From the NCBI GenBank assembly GCA_012963885.1, contig DTUY01000268.1:75065-136023 (forward strand): a DNA stretch of 60,959 nt, in the 5' to 3' direction. The notes beneath the pieces are model-generated. The model was not told the origin of the DNA. It searched no databases and saw only the letters and a program-made list of their open reading frames with translations. Of this stretch, positions 53,447 to 60,959 are shown one piece after another. Origin of the DNA: Candidatus Poribacteria bacterium (GTDB lineage Bacteria; Poribacteria; WGA-4E; UBA9662). Numbering within the stretch: position 1 is the first letter of the stretch; each line of letters begins with the position of its first letter. Both the position numbers and the translations under genes were made by a program.

Positions 53447-55240
53447 ATGGAAATGATACAAAATCGATTTATTTCAACTTTTATCTCTGTTTCGCTGACT
53501 GTGTTATTAACGATTAGAATTTTTGCTCAGGATATGCCGGACCCACCCAAAAATCAGTTTGTAGAAATCTCAATTTCCGGAGCTTTGTCAGAAGTAAAAC
53601 CAACCTTTACATTTGGGACAGTCCAGACGATGGCTATAAATAACATCCTCAAAAATATCGATAAAATCAAGGCGGATAAGCAGATCATCGGTGTAATAGT
53701 CAGGATTGGCGGTATTAATACAGGGTGGGGAAAACTGCAGGAAATTCGTGATCGGTTGATTAATCTACGTCAAAGCGGGAAAACGGTGATTAGCTACCTT
53801 GAGAGCGCAAATAATGCTGAATATTTGCTGGCTACTGCTGCCGAGCAGATCATTCTGGCACCAACCGGGATAGTTGGTCTCACTGGATTGCGTGCCGAAG
53901 TGATGTTCTACAAGGGAATGCTAGACAAACTCGAAATTGAAGCTGATATGTTTGCTATAGGCGACTACAAATCCGCTATCGAACCATACACGCGTGAGAA
54001 TATGTCAGAGGCACAACGAGAGACAATGACGTCGATTCTTGATGACTTGCACCAGCAACAAGTTACTATGATTGCTTCCGGACGAAAGCATATAAATACC
54101 AAACGTGCTATTGAATTAATTAACCAGGGCCCCTTTACAGCAACTGAATCGTACGAAGTTGGACTGGTCGATTCGCTGAGCTACTATGACCAGTTAATCG
54201 CTTCCTTGGAAGCCAGTCACGATCGTGAAATCGAGTTTGTTTTCAACTATGGTAAAAAGGCTGGACGCCAACCAGATTTGGGCACCTTCGCCGGATTAAT
54301 GAAACTTATTTCCATGTTTACCAATCCTACGACACAATCCAAGGAGAGCACCAACCCCAAAATTGCTCTGATCTACGCCGTTGGACCGATTATGCCCAAT
54401 CAACTCCAAATTCCATTTGGGATAGGCGAAGGGATCACTCCCCAGAGAATGCTTGAAGCACTACACACTGCACGTGAAGATGAATCGGTGCGGGCGATAG
54501 TAATCAGAGTCGACAGCCCCGGCGGTTCGGCGTTGGCATCTGACCTGATATGGCATGAAGTTGACCGAACACGGGAGAAGAAACCGATAATTGTTTCTAT
54601 GTCTGATGTGGCGGCTTCTGGCGGTTATTATATTTCAGTGGCAGCAACTGAAATCGTGGCTCAACCTGGAACAATTACCGGATCAATCGGTGTGCTAGGC
54701 GGCAAACTGAACTTGAGAGGGCTTTACAACAAAGTTGGTTTAACCAAAGACATCATCATCCGGGGGAAAAATGCTAATATCTACTCTGATTATAGCAATT
54801 TTTCCCAGTCCGAACGTGAGAAAGTAGAAAAGATGATACACACAGTTTATGATGATTTTGTTAATAAAGTAGCAAAGGGTCGAAAAAAGACATATGACGA
54901 AATTCATCAAATCGCACAAGGCCGCGTCTGGACTGGTCAACAAGCTAAGGAAATTGGGTTGATTGATTGGTTGGGAGGACTGGATACGGCATTGGCCATC
55001 GCCAAGAAATGGGCTGCGCTCTCAGCCGAAGATCCAGTCGAAATAATTACCTTACCCAAGCCAAAACCCCTATTAGAAATATTGATGGAAGACTTTGAGG
55101 CTAACCTACAGATACTGCTTAATCGTCACATTTCAGTACCATACTCACTAGCCAAATCAATACCGAATTTTCATCTAATTCAATTGTTAGCCCACGAGCC
55201 AATAGCAACAATTATTCCATTCGGCATCGAAATTCGATAG
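53447..55240 (+). CDS. sppA: Signal peptide peptidase SppA, long (67K) type
   Basis: 597 residues, the two-domain E. coli-like form. An N-terminal signal or anchor segment at ~10-27 (STFISVSLTVLLTIRIFAQ) is followed by an N-terminal domain with the catalytic Lys175 (AIGDYKSAIEPYTREN) and a C-terminal domain with the oxyanion segment RVDSPGGSALASDLIW and nucleophile Ser391 (MSDVAASGGYYIS). GSIGVLGGKLN and GRVWTGQQAKEIGLIDWLGG complete the family blocks. Cuts residual signal peptides in the inner membrane. Complete and apparently functional. It converges with the BACON lipoprotein gene, with five bases between stops. Confidence 0.95.
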   Translation: MEMIQNRFISTFISVSLTVLLTIRIFAQDMPDPPKNQFVEISISGALSEVKPTFTFGTVQTMAINNILKNIDKIKADKQIIGVIVRIGGINTGWGKLQEIRDRLINLRQSGKTVISYLESANNAEYLLATAAEQIILAPTGIVGLTGLRAEVMFYKGMLDKLEIEADMFAIGDYKSAIEPYTRENMSEAQRETMTSILDDLHQQQVTMIASGRKHINTKRAIELINQGPFTATESYEVGLVDSLSYYDQLIASLEASHDREIEFVFNYGKKAGRQPDLGTFAGLMKLISMFTNPTTQSKESTNPKIALIYAVGPIMPNQLQIPFGIGEGITPQRMLEALHTAREDESVRAIVIRVDSPGGSALASDLIWHEVDRTREKKPIIVSMSDVAASGGYYISVAATEIVAQPGTITGSIGVLGGKLNLRGLYNKVGLTKDIIIRGKNANIYSDYSNFSQSEREKVEKMIHTVYDDFVNKVAKGRKKTYDEIHQIAQGRVWTGQQAKEIGLIDWLGGLDTALAIAKKWAALSAEDPVEIITLPKPKPLLEILMEDFEANLQILLNRHISVPYSLAKSIPNFHLIQLLAHEPIATIIPFGIEIR

Positions 55241-55245
55241 CATTC

Positions 55246-58236
55246 CTACTCTAAAATGACAATGGCAGACTGCAGAGAATCAATGAGATAGAACTTACCT
55301 GTTTCGGGATAATAGCTGAATGCTTCAGCCGAAGTAGCTACCGGGATATTGCCTATAATAGCTTGGGTCGGCATTTCAATGGCACTGGCCGTACCGTCAC
55401 GATCAACAACATAAACTACTTCACGACCATCCTGCGGGAAACGTACCGCAGCTACACCTATGGGTGATTTGGTAATTGGCAATCGATTCACTTCCGCCTG
55501 CTGTCGAATCCCAATGATTGACAGATCACCAGAGAATTGGCTGGTGACGTAAACATAGCTACCTGAATCAGCCACCGCAATCGCGTCCGGTCGACTGAAC
55601 ACACTAACTTTCTTGATCTCTTTTTCGGTTACCAGATTGACTACAGAAACAGTTGCTTCTCCATAATTACAGACGTAAAGATATAAACCGTCAGGTGATA
55701 CAACCATTGCGTTAGGTTGCTTTCCAACCCGAATACGATTTGTCCGCGCAGGAATTGATATATCAACAACAGCCACCCGATCTTCCCGCAACAGCGAAAC
55801 GTAAAGTTTCGACATACCCATGACGCATTCCGACGGATAATCACCGATCCGAAACTCATGAACATCACGATTAACACCAGCATCAACTAACTTGATTCGG
55901 TCTATTGCCGAAGCAGCAACGTAGACTTCAGATCGTTTGGGGCTGGCAGCGATACCAAGTGGTATACATGCCCGATCCCACTTGAGGGGAATGGTGGTGA
56001 CGGCCCGTTCTGTGTTTAGATTAACCACTGTCACAGTGTCATCAGCTTGATTGGTAACATAGGCGCGACGATTGCTGTATGCTATTCGTTTGGGACTTGT
56101 CAGTAGCGCGACATCTCTGATCTGGCCTGTCTTTCTGGCCACTGGACTCAAAAACAACTCGGTCTCACCCCACCCTAAACCAGTTTTTATTGTACTTGCC
56201 CTACTGAAAAATCCAGGTGAAGAAACACTAATCCTGTAACGACCTTCCTGTAGATACGAAAAATCGAAACTGCCGTCCGGTTTCGATTGCTTGATTTCCG
56301 ACCGGAACTCAACAGTTGCCTGACTGATAGGCTGTAACGTTTTAACATCACGAATGATTCCGTTGATCCGACCAGTTTTGGTCATTCGTACAGACAGCGT
56401 CTCGTCACCACCGTTACTACTAATATGGATTGGTGTCCTGTATTGTCGGGCATCAAGTTGAACACGATCAACCGTCACAGTCATTTTAACGGTTTCGCCT
56501 TCTTTTAAGAACCCTTTCATCGGTGTCAGAGTTAACCAATCTGCTTCTATCTCCGCACTCCAATAGAGCAGTACTTCGCCACTATTTTGCAACATGAAGT
56601 TTTTGGGTTTTGCAGAAGTACCAAAATCGATCTCATCCGCCAATAGACTCAAAACCGGTTGAGGCACTTGCATAGTAACAGCTACGGTTTGACGGCCCAC
56701 ACCGGCTTCAACCTGAACACGGGTGGTGTGCGAACCAGGCGGCAAATCTCCACGATCTACCAGCAGCCGAACTATGTCAATTTCTTTACCAGTCTCACCC
56801 GATTGGGGTTTTATAGTTAGCCAATTGGCTTCATTCGTAACTTGCCATCTTAATATACCAGCACCGAAATTCTGGATTCGGAACGTCTTCTCAGATTCCT
56901 TGGAGTTGAAAACAACACTTGGCGTCGAAACAAAGAGTTGGGGACGCGCGACAACCTCCAAACTAACCGTAATATCCACCTGACCAAAATCTTTGGCATC
57001 AACTCTCAACTTCGTCGAATGATCACCTTCCGGCAGGTGAGTTCGATCAACTGTAACAATAATACGGTCAGTTTCACCTTCGCTACTACCAGCTTTCGGC
57101 TCAAAAGTCAGCCAGTCTTCACCACCATAAATTTCCCATTCCACAACACCAGAGCCACTATTGCCAATAGTGAAGTTGCTGACGTTGAGGTTCAACCCCA
57201 TGTTAATTGATCTATCTGAGATACTCAAAATCGGATTCACTGTCTTAATGGTGACGTAAACCCGCTTTTCACCATCATTTCCGCTGAAAACGAGGTTTTC
57301 GCTAATTCTTCCACTAAGAGGATATTTCCTCAGTTGATCCAAGACAATCTTTAGAATCAGGGTATCTGATTGCCCGGCAACCAAAACACCGTTCTGCGGA
57401 CTAACCGTAAACCAATTCGCATGGCTTAATTTCCTAACCTGCCATTCAAGCGAACCCGTCCCACCATTTCGGATTTGAAATGTTCTGGGCTGGCGGGTCA
57501 GTGCAAAATCCAGAGTATTCGTACTTAGCGACAACCTAGGATGTGCAGGAATAATCATTCTGACAGTAATAACAAAAGATTTGCCCCAGTCAGATACAAC
57601 GGTGATCAATCCTTCCAATCGAGCAGGACTTTTTGGTCGTACGGACAAAAAGATGATTGTCTGTTCTCCCTTGGCTTGCAGCTTTCCGCTATCTTGCTCA
57701 AAGGTCAGCCAATCCACGTCAGCTGAGATTGTCCAATTCAACTCGCCACCACCATCATTTTTGATAGTCAATTGCTGCTCAAGCGAAGTTTCACCAAAAT
57801 CTATAAGGTCAACCCCCACATTCAAGATCCCAATAACAAACACCGCTTGCAACGTTGGTGATTTTTCGCCTTCGACCTCTTTCTGATCTTCTGCTAATCT
57901 CACTCCGGAGATTCGGTAAAAATAGGGTTGATCCACATCCAGCTCCGAATTGACAAAGCTTAGACCTTGGGTACTACCAATACGTTGAAAGCCGTTTTCC
58001 AATTGCAATGAGCGGTAAACATAATAGTAATCCGTATGCTGGCTGGCTTCCCAAGTTAAGACAATCGCCTCCTGGGTAACTTCTGTTTGCAAATTCGTTG
58101 GAATTCCAGGAACAATTTGGGGTTCTGGCTCCGGTTCGTCTTCCCCGCATCCAAGCATTAAAACTAGCACCCAGCACAATAGAAACACAGTAGGGAAGTT
58201 AATATATTTCAGGAAAGATAATGTTGTTTTTTTCAA
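55246..58236 (-). CDS. Lipoprotein with FN3, repeated BACON-like domains, regulatory domain and YVTN propeller
   Basis: The TTG at 58236 (LKKTTLSFLKYINF) is chosen since GGGGAG stands five bases before it; a longer frame to 58332 would overlap the upstream gene. About 996 residues. Lipobox VLMLGC, then an acidic-Pro stretch and an FN3 domain (TNLQTEVTQEAIVLTWEASQ). Six BACON-like/abnormal-spindle-like repeats follow, each with an NSGSGVVEWEIYGGEDWLTF-type line and a VTVDRTHLPEGDH-type line. Next is a carboxypeptidase-regulatory-like domain (GRINGIIRDVKTLQPIS), then a YncE-type propeller to the end (AYVTNQADDTVTVVNLNTER, PNAMVVSPDGLYLYVCNYGE, AIAVADSGSYVYVTSQ). Surface or periplasmic lipoprotein, presumably binding carbohydrate or protein. 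It follows a Gfo/Idh/MocA gene by 86 bases. Confidence 0.87.
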   Translation of the reverse strand: MKKTTLSFLKYINFPTVFLLCWVLVLMLGCGEDEPEPEPQIVPGIPTNLQTEVTQEAIVLTWEASQHTDYYYVYRSLQLENGFQRIGSTQGLSFVNSELDVDQPYFYRISGVRLAEDQKEVEGEKSPTLQAVFVIGILNVGVDLIDFGETSLEQQLTIKNDGGGELNWTISADVDWLTFEQDSGKLQAKGEQTIIFLSVRPKSPARLEGLITVVSDWGKSFVITVRMIIPAHPRLSLSTNTLDFALTRQPRTFQIRNGGTGSLEWQVRKLSHANWFTVSPQNGVLVAGQSDTLILKIVLDQLRKYPLSGRISENLVFSGNDGEKRVYVTIKTVNPILSISDRSINMGLNLNVSNFTIGNSGSGVVEWEIYGGEDWLTFEPKAGSSEGETDRIIVTVDRTHLPEGDHSTKLRVDAKDFGQVDITVSLEVVARPQLFVSTPSVVFNSKESEKTFRIQNFGAGILRWQVTNEANWLTIKPQSGETGKEIDIVRLLVDRGDLPPGSHTTRVQVEAGVGRQTVAVTMQVPQPVLSLLADEIDFGTSAKPKNFMLQNSGEVLLYWSAEIEADWLTLTPMKGFLKEGETVKMTVTVDRVQLDARQYRTPIHISSNGGDETLSVRMTKTGRINGIIRDVKTLQPISQATVEFRSEIKQSKPDGSFDFSYLQEGRYRISVSSPGFFSRASTIKTGLGWGETELFLSPVARKTGQIRDVALLTSPKRIAYSNRRAYVTNQADDTVTVVNLNTERAVTTIPLKWDRACIPLGIAASPKRSEVYVAASAIDRIKLVDAGVNRDVHEFRIGDYPSECVMGMSKLYVSLLREDRVAVVDISIPARTNRIRVGKQPNAMVVSPDGLYLYVCNYGEATVSVVNLVTEKEIKKVSVFSRPDAIAVADSGSYVYVTSQFSGDLSIIGIRQQAEVNRLPITKSPIGVAAVRFPQDGREVVYVVDRDGTASAIEMPTQAIIGNIPVATSAEAFSYYPETGKFYLIDSLQSAIVILE

Positions 58237-58322
58237 TCTTGCTCCCCAATTCGACATCATCAGCCTAAAGACCAACGACTTCGAACAACCTACTGTTTTT
58301 GCCAATTGTGCTTTACTTACAC

Positions 58323-59375
58323 CTAAATCCAACCATGCCGTGTAGTAATAGGCGAGCCGGACGTTTGATTAGACCATCCCGCACCACTTTCAAGCATCAC
58401 TTCCTGACCAATGATGGAGGATTGCTCAGCAGCGAATAGAATCTCCATTATGTGACGCCCCCACTCGCCATGCGTTGGCACCTCAATGTCCTTTTCGATG
58501 GCTTCGACGAACGCCTTCCACTCATTCTGGAATTCGGCAGCGGGATCTTCAAACGGTATATCCTCCCATTTCTCACCTTTTCCGACTTTGACGAATTTCT
58601 CACCATGCTGGCTGAACCTGAGTGATCCATTGGCACAGATCACTTGGCATTCATAATTGGGTCCGCCATCGGCATATCCAACGGCTACCGCTACTCCAGC
58701 CAAGCCATTCTTATACCGAATAAAGGCGGTAGCGGAATCATCTCCTGCCTGATAGTGTGCTCGCGCACCGATGGAGGCGGAAACCGACACCGCCTGTGAA
58801 GCCATCACCCAAGTAAGACGATCCACCACATGAACACCATTGGTCAACCACATACCTCCACCATGGTAGCGGCTACGATACTGTGGCCGACGCCCTTTAT
58901 AACCCCAGTTCTTTGACATGTAGGACACTGCCGTAATGATAGGGCCTAACTCACCCGAATCAAGAATTTCCTTTGCCTTCAGACTGGTGGCATAATAGTG
59001 CTGAGTATACCCGATCATCAACTTGACACCATTAGCGGCAGCAACAGCAATCATATCATCACACTGTTCTAAGCTGATAGCCATTGGTTTCTCCACCAAC
59101 ACATGTTTACCGGCATTGCAGGAATCAACTGTCAGTTTATGATGAAGTTGGTGACCCAATGTAATGGCTACTGCATCAATTTCCTTGTCTTGAAGAAGTT
59201 CGATATGAGAAACGTACCCTTTAGATACATCATATCTTTCCATGAACTGTTGCCGCTTATCTTCAAACAGGTCAGCAACTGCAATTACCTCTACATTATC
59301 TATGGCTGCAATCGCATCGCCATGAGTATGGGCGATGCCACCTAAACCGATGATACCAACTCGCAGTTTACTCAT
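58323..59375 (-). CDS. Gfo/Idh/MocA-family oxidoreductase
   Basis: 350 residues with ATG at 59375 and AAGGAG upstream. Rossmann start LRVGIIGLGGIAHTHGDAI, VEVIAVADLFEDKRQQFMER, motif HVLVEKPMAISLEQCDDMI with complete EKP. Substrate domain: GYTQHYYATSLKAKEILDSG, then RSRYHGGGMWLTNGVHVVDR (the catalytic-type His-Asp is HVVD). NAD(P)-dependent sugar or polyol oxidoreductase of unknown substrate. It is complete and of normal length, unlike the frameshifted member at 16038-17053. It precedes the lipoprotein gene on the same strand. Confidence 0.93.
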   Translation of the reverse strand: MSKLRVGIIGLGGIAHTHGDAIAAIDNVEVIAVADLFEDKRQQFMERYDVSKGYVSHIELLQDKEIDAVAITLGHQLHHKLTVDSCNAGKHVLVEKPMAISLEQCDDMIAVAAANGVKLMIGYTQHYYATSLKAKEILDSGELGPIITAVSYMSKNWGYKGRRPQYRSRYHGGGMWLTNGVHVVDRLTWVMASQAVSVSASIGARAHYQAGDDSATAFIRYKNGLAGVAVAVGYADGGPNYECQVICANGSLRFSQHGEKFVKVGKGEKWEDIPFEDPAAEFQNEWKAFVEAIEKDIEVPTHGEWGRHIMEILFAAEQSSIIGQEVMLESGAGWSNQTSGSPITTRHGWI

Positions 59376-59883
59376 TCATAATCTCCTTTTTCCCATTTAA
59401 TCTGCACTCAAGTAATCAGGAAAATAGAATACCACATAATAGTATAATTAGAATTTCTTCAAATAAGCATATTTTTTTAACAGTTATCTAGGACCTGTTT
59501 ACATATTCGGTAGAGTTGCCATGTCGATAACTGATAAGAGTGAGAAAATTCTTTCAACACCAGGCATCAGGAATGAAAAGATCTCATCTCCAAACCTTCT
59601 AGCTGATAAGGCAACATATCGTATGCTTTAATCTGTTTTGGAGTTTTACACAGGTTCATATTCAAATCAGACGTTACTGAACAACTGCGCAGATTTCCTG
59701 ATTGCTATATGATATTAAAATGGTAGGGCCTTATCTTCTATTCTAGCAGGAGGGGAAAAAAGAAAGGAATCTCTATACCAGACTTTTGGTTGGATGGAAT
59801 GCAAATAAGAATGGAATATTACCACATGATACCCCATTCTGAAATCTTATAAAAGGTGTCTTTTGAACAATCAATACCTGGGA
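59376..59883. other. Intergenic region between an oxidoreductase and a LamG gene
   Basis: 508 bases, AT-rich. It must hold the promoter of the minus-strand oxidoreductase gene. No convincing gene fragment, terminator or RNA gene was seen. Confidence 0.5.
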
Positions 59884-60633
59884 TTAATAATCTGTCTTAA
59901 TGTTGCTCCAGACGGCAACCAATTTGTCACCAGCCTCTACTGCCAGTGGCTTCATTAAAGCACCAATCTCCTTCTTCGTTAAAGGCACATCCAGATAGGC
60001 GACCTCATCGATAACTCCTTCGAAGTAATCTACCGCTGCGTCATTAGAGAAACCAACCCAAACTCGTTTTTGCCAATCAAAATCAGAATGATCATAGGCA
60101 TGGGTTCCAACCTTATCCCCATCAACATAGGCGGTCTGCCCTTTCTTGTCTTGCACAACCAAAGCAATATGATGCCATTTCCCATCAGCCACGTTTTTAT
60201 TTGTAGGCCAACCAGGCCCCTTCCAAGTCCTGAAACTGATTTTGCCGCCGCTCAAAAAGAAATGCCGATCATGTCCACCAGCGCCAGCAGCACCATCCAG
60301 AACAGAGTAAATCCCTACATTGTCCTCACTGGTTTTGATCCATAATGCCATGGTGAAATTAAATTCCGGAACATCGATCACAGTCTCGATGTAGGAATTT
60401 TCATTGCCAAACCTTATGCCTGATCCAAACTTACCTTTCTTCTCACGTTTTGCACCGTTCATCAGCTCGCCGTGATTGCTCTCTCCACTAATGTCTTTAA
60501 CTTCATCCCCTTTCCCTTTGTCAAAGGAATAGTGAATCACGAAGTTTTTATCAAATTTGTTAGCTGCACTACCGACCGTTCCAAGGGCAACAACCAAACT
60601 CATTATCCATAAAGCCAATGCTAAAGTTCTCAT
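59884..60633 (-). CDS. Secreted LamG (concanavalin A-like) domain protein, third gene
   Basis: 249 residues. Signal peptide at 1-23 (LALALWIMSLVVALGTVGSA), then a LamG domain: FVIHYSFDKGKGDEVKDISG, GKFGSGIRFGNENSYIETV, FNFTMALWIKTSED, DGKWHHIALVVQDKKGQTAY, VDGDKVGTHAY, VGFSNDAAVDYFEGVIDEVA and LTKKEIGALMKPL. More diverged than the tandem pair at 18.7-20.5 kb and without their Cys, but with the same kind of C-terminal tail (GDKLVAVWSNIKTDY). Single domain, exported. A GGAGG and an AAGGA both lie close to the ATG. A fourth gene with the same tail lies upstream at the window edge. Confidence 0.9.
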   Translation of the reverse strand: MRTLALALWIMSLVVALGTVGSAANKFDKNFVIHYSFDKGKGDEVKDISGESNHGELMNGAKREKKGKFGSGIRFGNENSYIETVIDVPEFNFTMALWIKTSEDNVGIYSVLDGAAGAGGHDRHFFLSGGKISFRTWKGPGWPTNKNVADGKWHHIALVVQDKKGQTAYVDGDKVGTHAYDHSDFDWQKRVWVGFSNDAAVDYFEGVIDEVAYLDVPLTKKEIGALMKPLAVEAGDKLVAVWSNIKTDY

Positions 60634-60870
60634 TTATCCTTAATGCCTCCGCTATCTAGAGAATCGCAGAATATTGTTCAAACTTCAAGTTGCTAAAACA
60701 AAAACGGTGTAGAAACGCATAACATAACCGGCTATAAACAACGCCGCTACCATCCTGAAAAGCAATAGTAAAGAGTCTTTTTTCGTAATAAGATCTTTAG
60801 ATCACTTGTGGCCCCGATCACATACATGAAAGCCACAGGATGTTACGCTTCTACACCATTTTTTAATCTT

Positions 60871-60959
60871 TTAATGACTGGTCTTAATGTCGCTCCAAGT
60901 ACTGGCTAATTTGCCTTTAGGTTCTACAGAAACCATTAATTTCATCTTAACTTGATCCC
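60871..60959 (-). CDS. LamG-family protein, C-terminal end only (cut by window edge)
   Basis: The last 29 codons before a TAA at 60871: DQVKMKLMVSVEPKGKLAST, then WSDIKTSH. The tail pattern KLxxxWxxIK matches the ends of the three LamG genes in this window and the gene lies directly upstream of one of them on the same strand, so it is most likely a fourth. The body of the gene is outside the window. Confidence 0.6.
   Translation of the reverse strand, partial: DQVKMKLMVSVEPKGKLASTWSDIKTSH

Overview
The window looks like a chromosomal segment of an uncultured Gram-negative bacterium. It carries outer-membrane and lipoprotein genes, ExbB/ExbD-type proton channel parts, a Wza/SLBB-type export protein, a multihaem cytochrome, a gingipain-like peptidase with a C-terminal sorting domain, many Gfo/Idh/MocA oxidoreductases, phytanoyl-CoA dioxygenase paralogs and secreted LamG proteins. 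This mixture resembles Candidatus Poribacteria genomes. That assignment is inference from gene content, since no rRNA, tRNA or other phylogenetic marker was seen.

Region 1 (1-14.4 kb), almost all on the minus strand, is an envelope block. In transcription order it holds an outer-membrane lipoprotein ending in Phe (10927-14364, followed by a terminator), a TolQ/ExbB-like channel fused to a carboxypeptidase-regulatory-like domain, two ExbD proteins (followed by a strong terminator), a giant SLBB export protein and a UPF0182 membrane protein. A partial gene of unknown function faces them at the left edge.

Region 2 (14.4-20.6 kb) is a decay and duplication zone. It contains an IS1-family transposase pseudogene, fragments of a sodium:solute symporter and its small partner, a frameshifted Gfo/Idh/MocA gene beside an intact one, another broken reading frame, and a tandem duplicated pair of secreted LamG genes.

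Region 3 (20.8-30.97 kb) is mostly housekeeping and metabolic: a CoA-binding protein, UppP, a PQQ-type propeller protein, two PhyH dioxygenases, a serine beta-lactamase-fold hydrolase, HtrA, a DUF502 protein, a cobalamin adenosyltransferase and an SDR.

Region 4 (31-48.7 kb) holds large surface or periplasmic proteins: a 1997-residue C25 peptidase with a FlgD/T9SS-like C-terminus, a membrane-anchored multihaem cytochrome with TPRs, a K+ channel and cyclic-nucleotide-binding pair, and a beta-helix/TPR protein followed by a TonB-like/VWA protein.

Region 5 (48.7-61 kb) has a histidine phosphatase, an in-frame-collapsed ComM remnant, a heterodimeric ABC exporter, SppA, a BACON/propeller lipoprotein, another Gfo/Idh/MocA gene, a third LamG gene and the tail of a fourth.

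The genome uses GTG and TTG starts as well as ATG, and several starts below were moved inward to match a Shine-Dalgarno sequence. No CRISPR array, tRNA, rRNA or intact insertion sequence was recognised. The most interesting items are the collapsed ComM, the split channel/cNBD pair, the ExbBD-SLBB-barrel block, and a short C-terminal tail shared by all four LamG proteins.
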